This document shows, piece after piece, positions 14,121-22,817 of a DNA stretch of 33,571 nt. Made by a program: the position numbers and the translations under genes. Location: assembly GCA_938082375.1 (NCBI GenBank), contig CALKCJ010000004.1, positions 1 through 33,571 of the forward strand, written 5' to 3'. The stretch comes from an uncultured Thermomicrobiaceae bacterium. Lineage in GTDB: Bacteria > Chloroflexota > Chloroflexia > Thermomicrobiales > Thermomicrobiaceae. Each line of letters opens with the position of its first letter. Positions within the stretch are counted from its first letter, which is position 1. The notes under the pieces were generated by a model that saw nothing but the letters and a program-made list of their open reading frames with translations, had not been told where the DNA came from and did no database searches.

Positions 14121-15278
14121 CTAGCCACGCGGCGCGGCCTGAGCGGCCACGGCAGGCACTGATACTCGAACGGGAACAGTACCGTTGATGCCCGTGATCA
14201 TTGCCTCGCCGGTGAAGCGAACCAGCGGTGTCAAGTAACGGCTGCCAGGGTTCCCCGCATCGGTGTAGACGATTTCGACGCCAGTGATGGTCACGCTGGC
14301 CGGTAACGGTTCGGTACCCAGGGGTAAACCGTCCAGTTCGACCTCCAGGTATCCCCGTCCCCGCACGACGTCTTGCCACAGTGAGGCCGCGTCCCGCAGA
14401 CTGTAGATGGCTGATTCAAACGCGGCGGGCCAGTTAATGAACGCCTGCTGAATCGCGCCATCTGCGGTAATGGCCACCGTGGCACGCGGCACAGCGGCGA
14501 GGATGGGTGACGGCTCGGCCGGTTGAAAGACCACGATCGCCAAGTCAGCCTCCAGCCGGTCAGTTACCGTTCCTTCCCCCAGCCCTTCGCTTATGAGCTG
14601 GTGTGAAGTAAGCCAGTCACGCGCGGTCTCGATCAGCACCACGTCGTCAGGTAGCTTGCCGCCAGGCTGCGCCGTTGCCAGTCGTTGGTACTGGATCTGA
14701 TCGCCGGAGACATAGAGTTCCTGTTCCGCGTCAGCGACGTGGAAGGCATCGCCTGCTTGGGTGACCTCACTCTCGATGCCGAGCGCTAGGGCAATCGCTT
14801 TCACTCGATCCGCGTCCCAGACTCTCGGCACCGCACGGTAGACCGGAGCCTCTTTCGGTACAAGGTCGAGGCGCAGTGCGAGGGTGTAGTGCGGCTGCAG
14901 GCGAGCGAGATCGGGCCGCGCTTGCGGCATGTTCGGCGGCGGCAGCTCGCCGAACTGTCCGATAACGAGCGTTGCTGCTGGTGTGGGTTTCGGCTCCGGA
15001 GTCGATGGTCCTCCGGGCGATGAGGTGACGCTCTCCTCAGGCGTCGGCGTCCGCTCGTCGACAACCGGTGTTACGGTCTCGATCCCGAGATCCGTGGACG
15101 GTATCGGTGTCGCAGTGGGCGGGCCGGCCGGTGCCTCACCGGCTTCGCCACGCAGCCCGAGGGCCAGCCAGCCGGCGAAGACCCCCATAGCGAGTAACCC
15201 GAGTGCTGCCGGCACGACCCAGCGCTGCCGCCCTCGTGCCTGCCGTCTGCTCCGGCGTCGTCCCGACATCGGTGCCAC
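14121..15278 (-). CDS. Membrane-anchored extracytoplasmic protein of unknown function
   Basis: This is a 385-residue protein with a very basic N terminus, one membrane helix (about 21-43), a Pro/Thr/Ser-rich linker (about 50-105, many TP and PTP units) and a folded domain of about 270 residues. The domain starts with Y-T-L-A-L-R-L-D-L-V-P and has V-K-A-I-A-L-A-L-G-I-E, which looks like a YycH/GerMN-style alpha/beta region without a signature I can name. No catalytic motif and no cysteine in the domain was recognised. It lies 134 nt downstream of uvrB and 87 nt upstream of the GH18 gene, the same direction; together with the GH18 protein it may act at the cell envelope (inference). Confidence 0.6.
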   Translation of the reverse strand: MAPMSGRRRSRRQARGRQRWVVPAALGLLAMGVFAGWLALGLRGEAGEAPAGPPTATPIPSTDLGIETVTPVVDERTPTPEESVTSSPGGPSTPEPKPTPAATLVIGQFGELPPPNMPQARPDLARLQPHYTLALRLDLVPKEAPVYRAVPRVWDADRVKAIALALGIESEVTQAGDAFHVADAEQELYVSGDQIQYQRLATAQPGGKLPDDVVLIETARDWLTSHQLISEGLGEGTVTDRLEADLAIVVFQPAEPSPILAAVPRATVAITADGAIQQAFINWPAAFESAIYSLRDAASLWQDVVRGRGYLEVELDGLPLGTEPLPASVTITGVEIVYTDAGNPGSRYLTPLVRFTGEAMITGINGTVPVRVSVPAVAAQAAPRG

Positions 15279-15392
15279 TCGTCTCCTTCGCTACGCGAAT
15301 GTCATTGCCCGCGGCTTGCACCAGGGAGGCTACCTGAGCGGCCTCCTCCGATGCCTCGTGCCTTGGTAGCCTGCAGTAACCGCCTGACAACG

Positions 15393-15405
15393 GGCCCGCA
15401 GGGCC
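15393..15405 (-). terminator. Short GC hairpin just after uvrB
   Basis: On the minus strand GGCCC-TGC-GGGCC forms a 5-bp stem 7 nt after the uvrB stop codon, followed by a mildly T-containing stretch (CGTTGTC). An alternative 8-bp pairing, AGGCTACC (15327-15334) with GGTAGCCT (15365-15372), lies in the same 134-nt gap. Weak terminator candidates. Confidence 0.3.
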
Positions 15406-15412
15406 GAGCCGT

Positions 15413-18400
15413 TCAGGTGAGCACCTCTTGAATACGACGTAGCTCGATGATCTGGTCGCGGATGAGCGCCGCCTTCTCGAACTCGAGCGCTTTCGCGGCT
15501 TCTTTCATCCGTTTCTCTAAGTCGCGGATCAGCCGGGCCAGCTCGTCGGGCGGCAGCTCAGCAATGATGCCCGGCTTGCCGTCGCCCTCGGCACGGTAGC
15601 CGGCTCGCTCCTCGGCGACCGCCTTAACGCGGTCGGTCAGATCCCGCACCTCTTTGACGATGCCGCGCGGGACGATGCCGTGTTTCTCGTTGTAGGCCAT
15701 CTGGATGGCCCGGCGACGGTAGGTCTCGTCGATGGCACGCCGCATCGAGTCGGTCACTGTGTCGGCATACATGATCACCAGACCGTTGACATGCCGAGCG
15801 GCCCGGCCAATGGTCTGGATCAACGCGGTCTCGGAGCGGAGATACCCTTCTTTGTCGGCATCAAGGATTGCCACCAGCGAGACCTCGGGCAGATCCAAAC
15901 CCTCGCGAAGCAAGTTGATCCCGACGACCACGTCGTAGACGCCGAGCCGCAGGTCGCGGAGGATCTCGACACGCTCAAGCGTCTCGATCTCGCTGTGCAG
16001 GTAGTGGGTGCGGACGCCGACCTCCTTGAGGTAGTCCGCGAGGTCTTCAGCCATCTTCTTGGTCAGCGTGGTGACGAGCGCCCGTTCGCCGCGCGCGACG
16101 CGCTGGCGGATCTCGTGGATCAGGTCGTCGATCTGGCCGCGGGTGGGCCGGACGCTGATCTCCGGATCGAGGAGGCCGGTCGGGCGGATCACCTGCTCGA
16201 CCACCTGCTGGCTCGCCTCCAGCTCGAATGGCCCTGGCGTGGCCGAGACGTAGATCACCTGGTTGATGCGCTCGAGGAACTCCTCGAAGGTAAGCGGCCG
16301 GTTATCGCGGGCCGAGGGGAGGCGGAACCCGTACTCGACCAGGACGTCCTTTCGGGAGCGATCCCCGTGGTACATGCCGCGCACCTGGGGGATGGCCATG
16401 TGCGATTCGTCGATGAACAGCAGAAAGTCCTCGGGGAAATAGTCGAGCAGCGTCCACGGCGGCTCGCCGGGCGCCCGCCGCGAGAGATGCCGGGAGTAGT
16501 TCTCGATACCTGAGCAGTAGCCGACCTCCCGCAGCATCTCCAGGTCGTAGAGAGTGCGCTGCTTGAGCCGGGCGGCCTCCAGTACCTTACCCGCTGCCTC
16601 CAGCTCACGCACACGCTCCTCCAGTTCCGCCTCGATGTCCTGGATGGCCAGCAGGAGCTTGTCCTGGCTCGTCACCCAGTGTTTGGCGGGGTAAATATCG
16701 ATCTCGGCGCGCTCCGCGAGGATCTCGCCGGTCAGCGGATCGATCTCGACGATCCGCTCGATCTCGTCGCCCCAGAGCTCGACCCGCACCGCGATCTCCT
16801 CATAGGCCGGGAAGATCTCGATGACATCGCCCCGAGCTCGGAAGGTGCCGCGTACCAGGGTCAGGTCGTTGCGGTCGTACTGGATATCGACCAGGTGGCG
16901 GAGCAGCTTGTCTCGGCGGATCTTGCCACCGCGCCGGAGCGAGATGACGGTCTTGCCGTACTCTTCCGGCGAGCCCAAGCCGTAGATGCAGGAGACGCTG
17001 GCGACGATGATGACGTCACGCCGTGTCAGGAGCGCCCGGGTGGCAGCGTGGCGCAGCTTGTCGATCTCGTCGTTGATCTCCGTCTCTTTTTCGATGTAGG
17101 TATCGGTGCGCGGGACGTAGGCCTCCGGCTGGTAATAGTCATAGTAGCTGACGAAATACTCGATCGCGTTGTGCGGGAAGAACTCGCGGAACTCGCTGTA
17201 GAGCTGGGCGGCCAGCGTCTTGTTGGGCGCCAGCACCAGCGTGGGGCGCTGCACCTGGGCGACGACGTTGGCCATGGTGAATGTGTTGTGGACGAACAGG
17301 CCGCCGTGGCCGGCCAAGAACGTCTCATTGTCAGCAACGGCTAGGTCGTACACAAAGGCCTCACCGGGCGCGGACTCAACCGACCTGATCGGCGTCCAGA
17401 AAAGGTGCAGCAGCGAGTCCATCGCCTTCAGTTGTCGGAGCGCTGTAACGTCTGCCCGCATCTCCGCAGCCTCTTTGAGGGCACCGAGCAACCGGCAAGC
17501 GAGGAGGCGCGAAGGGTGGCGATGGCCATTCTCGATTTGCGACAGCATGGAACGGCTGCACGCTGCTCGCTCGGCGAGTTGAGCCTGTGATAGGCCGAGC
17601 GTGATGCGCAGTTGTCGGAGCCTCGATCCGTCCAGCGGCACGATATCGACGTTCGTGTTGCCCACCCGTGTGAGCAGCCTCTCGAGTCGCTCGGTCTTGC
17701 GTGTCAGGGCAAAGCCGATTGACTCGTGGAAACGCTGGAGGGATTCCTGCCCTGAGATGGAAAGGCTCCAGTAGACGCGCTGCTCTGAGCGACCGGGCAG
17801 GTTCGCCGGTTGAGGTCGGATACGCGCCACGATCCCGAAACGAAGCAGGGCGTAGGAGAGGTCTGAGGCGAGCGACTCACTTGCAGTAAGGCACGTCACC
17901 TCAGCACGTTCGACATTTCCATCGGCTGTAAAGTATGCCCTAAGGAGCTGGGCTAGCTGCTCGTTGGAGAGGCGAGGCCAAAACGGGGGAAGCCGCTTGG
18001 ATCGGGCGTCTCCACCGCACCACCGGGCAAGCAGGTGTGCCCAGAAACGTGCGTTCACGCGATAGCCATAGGTTCCCTGCCGACGATGCCAGCGCAAGTC
18101 AAGCGCCTTGAGGCTCTCCTCGACGCCCCAGACGACTTCGGGATCGGCCGATGACAGGATGAAACACCGTGATCCGCCAAGGCCTTCCGCCACGTAGTAG
18201 CCGAGCAGTCGTAGCAGCGCTGGGGTGAGGGGCAGAGAGGCTGCTGCGGTATGCCGACGCGCGAGTGCCCCAAGGAACGCTCGCGCGGCCAGGGACGGCG
18301 CTTCAGCCATCATCTGTCGATGCAGCCCGAGAGATACGCGTCCACCCTGATGGATGAGCGCGTGTGCCTCTGGGCGGGAGAGTAGCGGCTGGCGCGCTGC

Positions 18401-19033
18401 CCGATGCTCTGCGCAGACCTCGGAGAAGTCTTCCGGCGCCACAGACACGCGCTGGTCTCCATCCAGCTCTTCCGTGAGAGGGAGAGCGACAAGTGGATCG
18501 GCGGGTTCGGGTAGCTCGCGTGGCAAAGGCAGGTAATCAGCAGCCCGGAGTTCATCGGTACGGAGCAAGCGGAGCTGTCCATCTCGTAGGGCGAAGAAGT
18601 TGTGATCGCCTGTGACGACGATCGTGCGGCCGCAGGCTGTCGTCACTTTCCACAACTCGTCTGGGGAGCTGTGGCGAATGAGCTGTCGAACCGGCTTCCA
18701 CGAGGCCTGCCCGCTCTTTGGGTCGAAGCTGAAAACCTCGATCGGTTCTTCGAGCCCTGTCGGCTCGAGGAGTTCAGCGTCCGCCACACGGTAGCATCGC
18801 CTTGCGTGGTGCGCCATCAGGCGATCAATCAGTAGTCCGATCTCCGCGACAGCAACACGTGTCCCCTGCCGGACTAGGATAGGCGTGCGCCCCACAACGC
18901 TCTTGCCGGAGCCAGTGACCCCGAGGAGCGTTTGGTGCCGATAGCCTCGTCGCAGCCCATCGACGAGCTTCTCGATCGCCTGTGGCTGGTCTCCGGTGGG
19001 TCGGAGATCGGTCACGAGCTGGAATTCAGGCAT
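15413..19033 (-). CDS. uvrB: Excinuclease ABC subunit B, interrupted by an in-frame intein
   Basis: The 1206-residue precursor splices to a 667-residue UvrB, close to the family length. Extein N is [20 protein letters not shown] up to Lys44 of GVTGSGK. Extein C resumes at Thr584 with [10 protein letters not shown], restoring the Walker A motif GxxGSGKT. Visible UvrB elements are the DNA-gripping beta-hairpin ([20 protein letters not shown]), Walker [10 protein letters not shown], helicase motif [16 protein letters not shown], motif [13 protein letters not shown] and a C-terminal UVR domain ([20 protein letters not shown]) that contacts UvrC. UvrB verifies damage in nucleotide excision repair and loads UvrC. 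The ATG at 19033 follows AAAGGTG. Without splicing the protein cannot bind ATP. Confidence 0.97.
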   Translation of the reverse strand: MPEFQLVTDLRPTGDQPQAIEKLVDGLRRGYRHQTLLGVTGSGKSVVGRTPILVRQGTRVAVAEIGLLIDRLMAHHARRCYRVADAELLEPTGLEEPIEVFSFDPKSGQASWKPVRQLIRHSSPDELWKVTTACGRTIVVTGDHNFFALRDGQLRLLRTDELRAADYLPLPRELPEPADPLVALPLTEELDGDQRVSVAPEDFSEVCAEHRAARQPLLSRPEAHALIHQGGRVSLGLHRQMMAEAPSLAARAFLGALARRHTAAASLPLTPALLRLLGYYVAEGLGGSRCFILSSADPEVVWGVEESLKALDLRWHRRQGTYGYRVNARFWAHLLARWCGGDARSKRLPPFWPRLSNEQLAQLLRAYFTADGNVERAEVTCLTASESLASDLSYALLRFGIVARIRPQPANLPGRSEQRVYWSLSISGQESLQRFHESIGFALTRKTERLERLLTRVGNTNVDIVPLDGSRLRQLRITLGLSQAQLAERAACSRSMLSQIENGHRHPSRLLACRLLGALKEAAEMRADVTALRQLKAMDSLLHLFWTPIRSVESAPGEAFVYDLAVADNETFLAGHGGLFVHNTFTMANVVAQVQRPTLVLAPNKTLAAQLYSEFREFFPHNAIEYFVSYYDYYQPEAYVPRTDTYIEKETEINDEIDKLRHAATRALLTRRDVIIVASVSCIYGLGSPEEYGKTVISLRRGGKIRRDKLLRHLVDIQYDRNDLTLVRGTFRARGDVIEIFPAYEEIAVRVELWGDEIERIVEIDPLTGEILAERAEIDIYPAKHWVTSQDKLLLAIQDIEAELEERVRELEAAGKVLEAARLKQRTLYDLEMLREVGYCSGIENYSRHLSRRAPGEPPWTLLDYFPEDFLLFIDESHMAIPQVRGMYHGDRSRKDVLVEYGFRLPSARDNRPLTFEEFLERINQVIYVSATPGPFELEASQQVVEQVIRPTGLLDPEISVRPTRGQIDDLIHEIRQRVARGERALVTTLTKKMAEDLADYLKEVGVRTHYLHSEIETLERVEILRDLRLGVYDVVVGINLLREGLDLPEVSLVAILDADKEGYLRSETALIQTIGRAARHVNGLVIMYADTVTDSMRRAIDETYRRRAIQMAYNEKHGIVPRGIVKEVRDLTDRVKAVAEERAGYRAEGDGKPGIIAELPPDELARLIRDLEKRMKEAAKALEFEKAALIRDQIIELRRIQEVLT
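17285..18901 (-). other. Intein in the UvrB Walker A motif: LAGLIDADG endonuclease plus XRE-type HTH
   Basis: This is a 539-residue in-frame insertion (precursor residues 45-583). It begins with Ser1 in block A ([16 protein letters not shown]), has block B with VVTGDHNFF (His of TxxH type), and ends with blocks F/G ([23 protein letters not shown]) with penultimate His582 and terminal Asn583; the +1 residue is Thr. All residues for canonical splicing are present, using Ser and Thr as nucleophiles. The endonuclease shows the two LAGLIDADG-type helices [12 protein letters not shown] (about 273-284) and [10 protein letters not shown] (about 363-372), with SKRLPPFW between. Residues 471-515 (17489-17623) add an XRE/Cro-type helix-turn-helix ([39 protein letters not shown]). 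The endonuclease looks intact, so the element may still be mobile. Confidence 0.95.
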
Positions 19034-19077
19034 AGCACACCTTTACTGGCAGTCGTCATCCTCGACGGCACCCGAGA

Positions 19078-19083
19078 AGTATA
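19078..19083 (-). promoter_or_regulatory. Possible uvrB -10 hexamer
   Basis: TATACT on the minus strand, 44 nt upstream of the uvrB ATG and in a gap with no other gene. The -35 region is unconvincing. No SOS-box-like palindrome was recognised between it and the start. Confidence 0.3.
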
Positions 19084-19158
19084 CCCTCCTTGGTTGTCCG
19101 GGAGTCGCCGGAGACCGTCGCAGCGCCGGGCTTTGACAATGGCACGACCAGTAGCTCG

Positions 19159-19727
19159 CTAGCGGCTCGCTTGCACCAACGCCAGGCGGGCACCGAGCGC
19201 CTGCTGCTCCGGGATAACGATTCCGGCTCGGCCCGACGGCAGCTCGACGGCGATACCAGCCTGCTCCAGGATCCGCCTCGACTCCTCCAGGTTTCTGACC
19301 TGGAGCACGAGCTCGAGGGGATGCTCGCCGTCACGCTCGATGGCCTGCTCCACCGGCCGGTCCCCCGCTGGCGCCAGCAACTCGATAGTGAACCCGCCGG
19401 CCTGGAAGTGAGCCCGCCGGGCAGCCAGCTCCGGCCCCTCATCTTGCTCCTGCAGCTCCAGACCGAGCTGCTGCTCGTACGGGTCGATTCCACGCTCCAG
19501 ATCGGCGACGACGACAGCAAGCCTGACGACCCGCGACGCTCCGTTCGCGTGAGTTCCCGCCGTTCCCAGGCGAGCCGCTCGTCATCGGGGACGTCCCACT
19601 GGATCAGGAACGGCCAGGGGCGGAGCCAGGGCACGCCGCCGGGGACCAGCAGGCGCCAGGAGAGGAGCCGGCCATCGGGCCGAAGCCGTTCTATTCTTTG
19701 AACCGCATCGCTGTTTCCCGCTACCAT
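19159..19727 (-). pseudogene. Glyoxalase-like (VOC) protein gene, frameshifted and truncated
   Basis: One minus-strand frame starting at 19727 gives RLLSWRLLVPGGVPWLRPWP and F-L-I-Q-W-D-V-P-D-D-E, a typical middle segment of Glyoxalase_3-type VOC proteins. Near 19560-19570 the sense moves to another frame that reads G-T-H-A-N-G-A-S-R-V-V-R-L-A-V-V-V-A-D-L-E and continues to the stop at 19159 (E-L-V-L-Q-V-R-N-L-E-E-S-R). One indel therefore separates two halves of the same domain. The 5' end is also missing: a TAA lies in frame just upstream of the first ATG, where relatives have roughly 50-90 more residues. The bases 19728-19942 hold nothing that I can identify. Confidence 0.65.
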
Positions 19728-19942
19728 CTGAACTCCGCGGGCGATGTCTTAGCGTTTGGGGCGGGTACAGTCACAGATGCGTGGCCGGCAAGTCAGCACT
19801 CCGATGGTGAGGGGGTACGGTGGAACGGAAACCGCCGAGGTCGCTGCTCGTCGAATTCCGGTTCTCGTTGGGTCACCACGTACTGGCTTTCATGCCGCTG
19901 TGTACCGTAGTGCCGTTCCTGGTCACGCCGTATGAGCAGCTA

Positions 19943-19981
19943 AGCGCTGGGTGTCAAGTAGCGGGATGACAGGCCAGCGCT
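19943..19981 (-). terminator. Two-part perfect stem-loop after the 19988 gene
   Basis: AGCGCTGG (19943-19950) pairs with CCAGCGCT (19974-19981), and inside it TGTCA (19952-19956) pairs with TGACA (19967-19971) around a 10-nt loop. It begins 6 nt after the stop of the minus-strand gene ending at 19988. No T-run follows, so termination would be U-tract-independent, or the element stabilises the 3' end. Confidence 0.45.
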
Positions 19982-19987
19982 CCAGCG

Positions 19988-20566
19988 TTACGGAACGATG
20001 GCCCAGTCATCGGGGAGCCGGTAGTAGTAGAGCAGACGGGTGGGCTGTCCTGACCGGCGGATTCGACCGCGATCCTCACGTTGCAATTCGCCGTAGCTGT
20101 TCTGGATCTGGATGATGCGCCGCGCGCCGAGGTTGTAGAGGATCAAGCCTGAATCGACGGGTTGCAGACTGAGATCACGCGTCACCTCGTCCAGCACGCG
20201 GAAGGGGGGCAACGTTGAGGGCGGTCTCTGCTGGAGCATCGCCCGGAAGGCCGACATGTCCTCCGGCGTGTTGTGCTCGTCGAAGATCGCCAGCCCTCTC
20301 CGCACTTCGTTGATAAAGTCGGCATCGTACGGCCGCGTGAACTCGAGGAGCTCCTGGAGCGTTCGCGGGCCACGACTACAGGCAGCCGCGAACATCTTGA
20401 TGGCATGGCCTGGGCCTACGAAGCTGACAGCGCCCTGAGAGTCGATAACGGTAAACCGAATGACTGCCACGGACTCGTCATCACCCTTCGAGAAATGCTT
20501 AGCTCCTGCTCGACGGTACTCCGACGGAGCGAGCGTCTTGGGGACAGCCTCCGGCAACTGTACCAT
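19988..20566 (-). CDS. Hypothetical protein, about 192 residues
   Basis: I do not recognise a family. The protein is soluble, without signal or membrane segments. The N-terminal third is a possible mixed beta segment (S-V-A-V-I-R-F-T-V-I-D-S-Q-G-A-V-S-F-V), followed by helices (T-L-Q-E-L-L-E-F-T, F-I-N-E-V-R-R-G-L-A-I-F-D-E), and the C-terminal part ends in R-L-L-Y-Y-Y-R-L-P-D-D-W-A-I-V-P. One cysteine only. The ATG at 20566 is chosen because the longer alternative at 20623 would overlap the divergent ThiF-type gene; neither start has a clear ribosome binding site. It is divergent from the ThiF-type gene with a 34-bp gap, so the two may share regulation. Confidence 0.55.
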   Translation of the reverse strand: MVQLPEAVPKTLAPSEYRRAGAKHFSKGDDESVAVIRFTVIDSQGAVSFVGPGHAIKMFAAACSRGPRTLQELLEFTRPYDADFINEVRRGLAIFDEHNTPEDMSAFRAMLQQRPPSTLPPFRVLDEVTRDLSLQPVDSGLILYNLGARRIIQIQNSYGELQREDRGRIRRSGQPTRLLYYYRLPDDWAIVP

Positions 20567-20600
20567 AGAGTTCGGACGATGACCGGAAAGGGCTGTCCGC

Positions 20601-21638
20601 ATGAGCAGGCAGAGGCTCTCCATTGATCGTTATCATCGCCAAGTGCTGTTGCCGCAGATTGGCGTTGATGGCCAGCAGCGGCTGCGGAGTGCACGGGTCT
20701 GCATTATCGGCGTGGGGGCACTCGGTTCTCATGTCGCCGACCACCTGACTCGTGCTGGGGTCGGCTTCTTACGCCTCATCGATCGGGACGTCCCCGAACT
20801 CACCAACCTCCAGCGGCAAGTCCTTTTCGACGAGGCGGATGTCGAGGCAGCGACCCCGAAGGCCGTGGCGGCAGCGCGGCGTCTGGGTACAGTCAACCAC
20901 GAGGTGCGGCTGGAGCCGGTGGTCGAGGACGTGAACTCGTACAATATCGAGCGCCTCATCGCCGACGTCGACCTGATCATCGATGGTAGCGACAACTTCG
21001 AGCTACGCTATCTTCTCAACGATGCGGCGGTGAAACTCGGCCGACCGTGGATCTACGGCGGTGTTATCGCGACCCACGGGACGACCATGACCATCGTCCC
21101 AGGGGAGACCCCCTGTCTCCGGTGTATCTTCCCCGATCCGCCCCCGCCCGGTGTCGCGCCGACCTGCGACACGGCCGGCGTCCTTGGCCCGGCGGTCGCG
21201 GTGGTTGGGGCGCTGCAGGCAAGCGAGGCGATCAAGCTCTTGGTGGGACACCCAGAGGCAGGTAGCCGGTGGTTGCTTGGTTTCGATGTTTGGACGCTTG
21301 AGATGATGCGCCTCGAGCTGCCGGAACGCAGCCCACAGTGTCCGACCTGTGGCCTCGGTCGCTACGACTTCCTCGAGCGCGTTCCGGCATCACAGACCCT
21401 TCAGCTCTGCGGGCGCGATGCGGTACAGGTGAGCATTCGACCGCCTGTCACGGTCTCGTTCCCTGTGCTCGCGGAGCGACTCCGTGGCTCTGGTGAGGTA
21501 AGCTATAACAGCCACGTCTTGCGGTTTCGGGCTGAATCGTTCGAGTTGACGATGTTTCCCGACGGACGGGCGATCATCAAGGGAGTCACCGATCCCGCCG
21601 AGGCGAGGGCCGTCTACGCCCGCTATGTCGGAATGTGA
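20601..21638 (+). CDS. ThiF/MoeB/HesA-family E1-like sulfur-carrier adenylyltransferase
   Basis: This is a 345-residue enzyme of the E1-like superfamily. It opens with RYHRQVLLPQIGVDGQQRLR, has the nucleotide-binding loop IIGVGALGSHVADHLTRAG (Gly37, Gly39, Gly42), the DRDVPELTNLQRQVLF adenylation segment, and DGSDNFELRYLLNDAAVKLG. A zinc site is formed by Cys172/Cys175 (PCLRC) and Cys257/Cys260 (CPTC). Cys189 in PTCDTAGVLGP aligns with the ThiF cysteine that forms the acyl-disulfide with ThiS. A C-terminal domain of about 80 residues (LQLCGRDAVQVSIRPPVTVS, RAIIKGVTDP) is typical of this branch. It activates the C terminus of a ThiS/MoaD-type carrier; no carrier gene is in the window. It is 3 nt upstream of the aminotransferase-fold gene, hence the same operon. 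Confidence 0.85.
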   Translation: MSRQRLSIDRYHRQVLLPQIGVDGQQRLRSARVCIIGVGALGSHVADHLTRAGVGFLRLIDRDVPELTNLQRQVLFDEADVEAATPKAVAAARRLGTVNHEVRLEPVVEDVNSYNIERLIADVDLIIDGSDNFELRYLLNDAAVKLGRPWIYGGVIATHGTTMTIVPGETPCLRCIFPDPPPPGVAPTCDTAGVLGPAVAVVGALQASEAIKLLVGHPEAGSRWLLGFDVWTLEMMRLELPERSPQCPTCGLGRYDFLERVPASQTLQLCGRDAVQVSIRPPVTVSFPVLAERLRGSGEVSYNSHVLRFRAESFELTMFPDGRAIIKGVTDPAEARAVYARYVGM

Positions 21639-21641
21639 GCC

Positions 21642-22805
21642 ATGATCTACTTAGACAATGCCCACGCGAGCTGGCCCAAGCCCGAAATCGTCTACCAGAC
21701 GCTCGGCGAGTTCTTGCGTGGCGCGGCGGCAAGCCCGGTGAGCACCTGCCACCTGATGGCCCGGGAAGCTGCGCGAGCAGTCGAGCAGACACGCTGGGGA
21801 CTGGCGAGGCTACTCGGCGTCAACGATCCCTCGCGGGTCGTCTTCACGGCCAATGCCACCGATGCGCTCAATCTCGCCATCAAGGGTCTGCTTTCGCCCG
21901 GTGACCACGTCGTGACGACGGTACTGGAACATAACTCCGTGCGGAGGCCCCTGCGTGCCCTGGAGGCGATTGGTGTCAGCATGACAAAGGTACCGGCCAC
22001 TGCTGAGGGCTTCATCGACCCAGAGACAATCCGCCTGGCGCTGCGACCCAATACCCGATTGGTGACGGTGACTCATGCCTCGAACGTGAATGGCGCGATC
22101 CAGCCCATTCGTGAGGTGGCAGATGTCGTGCACGAGCACGGGGCTCTGTTACTCGTCGATGCTGCGCAGACCGTCGGCGTGCTCCCGTTCACGCTCGCCG
22201 ACCTTGACGCCGACTTGCTGGCCTTCAGCGGGCACCGAGCCTTACTGGGGCCGCCAGGGACCGGCGCACTCGTTATCGGTTCGCGCGTTGAGCCGTCCGA
22301 GTTGTCGCCGCTGCGCGAGGGAGGTACCCGGGGGGACACAGAGAGAGACGTCCAGCCCCATGAGCTTCCGGATCGCTATGAAGCTGGGTCGCTCAATACT
22401 GTTGGAATCGCTGCATTGGGTGCCGCGCTGGAATTCTTGCACCAGATCGGAATCGAGCGAGTAGCAGCACGCGTCCGAGCGCTCGCAGACCGCCTGGTGC
22501 AGGGGCTGAATGGCATCCCGGGTGTGCGTGTCCTTTCACCCTCCGACGCGAGGCGGCGGGTGGCTGTTGTCTCTTTGGTCGTCGATGGGTGGAACCCAGC
22601 CGACCTTGGCGATGTGCTCGATCGTCGTTTCGGCATAGCCTGCGCCACCGGCCTGCATTGCTCGCCAGATGCTTGCCGGACCTTGGGCGTTTTCCCCGGC
22701 GGGACGGTACGCTTCTCACCGGGCTTCTTCACGACAGAGCAGGAGATCGACCTCGCCATCGCGGCCGTCCACGAGCTCGCCCGCACGCCTCTCCATCTGG
22801 CCTGA
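21642..22805 (+). CDS. Cysteine-desulfurase-like class V aminotransferase fold, PLP lysine replaced by Arg
   Basis: This is a 387-residue protein with the layout of the SufS/NifS-like family (TIGR01977-type): I-Y-L-D-N-A at the N terminus, VVFTANATDALNLAIKGLL, the PLP-stacking TVLEHNSVRRPL (His97), THASNVNGAI, LLVDAAQTVGV (Asp173, Gln176) and the catalytic-cysteine loop ATGLHCSPDACRTLGVFPGG (Cys340). The residue after the SGH motif is Arg199 (codon CGA at 22236-22238) in AFSGHRALLGPPGTGAL, where family members carry the lysine that forms the Schiff base with PLP. If the sequence is right, ordinary desulfurase chemistry should fail. Pairing with the E1-like enzyme suggests a sulfur-transfer or sulfur-sensing role. 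The ATG at 21642 is 3 nt after the previous stop. Confidence 0.85.
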   Translation: MIYLDNAHASWPKPEIVYQTLGEFLRGAAASPVSTCHLMAREAARAVEQTRWGLARLLGVNDPSRVVFTANATDALNLAIKGLLSPGDHVVTTVLEHNSVRRPLRALEAIGVSMTKVPATAEGFIDPETIRLALRPNTRLVTVTHASNVNGAIQPIREVADVVHEHGALLLVDAAQTVGVLPFTLADLDADLLAFSGHRALLGPPGTGALVIGSRVEPSELSPLREGGTRGDTERDVQPHELPDRYEAGSLNTVGIAALGAALEFLHQIGIERVAARVRALADRLVQGLNGIPGVRVLSPSDARRRVAVVSLVVDGWNPADLGDVLDRRFGIACATGLHCSPDACRTLGVFPGGTVRFSPGFFTTEQEIDLAIAAVHELARTPLHLA

Positions 22806-22817
22806 GGGGGTGTGTCC

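Noticed and set aside
15680..16513. 277-codon plus-strand frame
   Set aside because: It is antisense to the highly conserved UvrB helicase region; its sequence has no domain and is rich in Asp/Val/Gln shadows.
19090..19701. 203-codon plus-strand frame
   Set aside because: The minus strand encodes recognisable VOC-domain halves here; the plus frame is low-complexity Leu/Arg/Ser.
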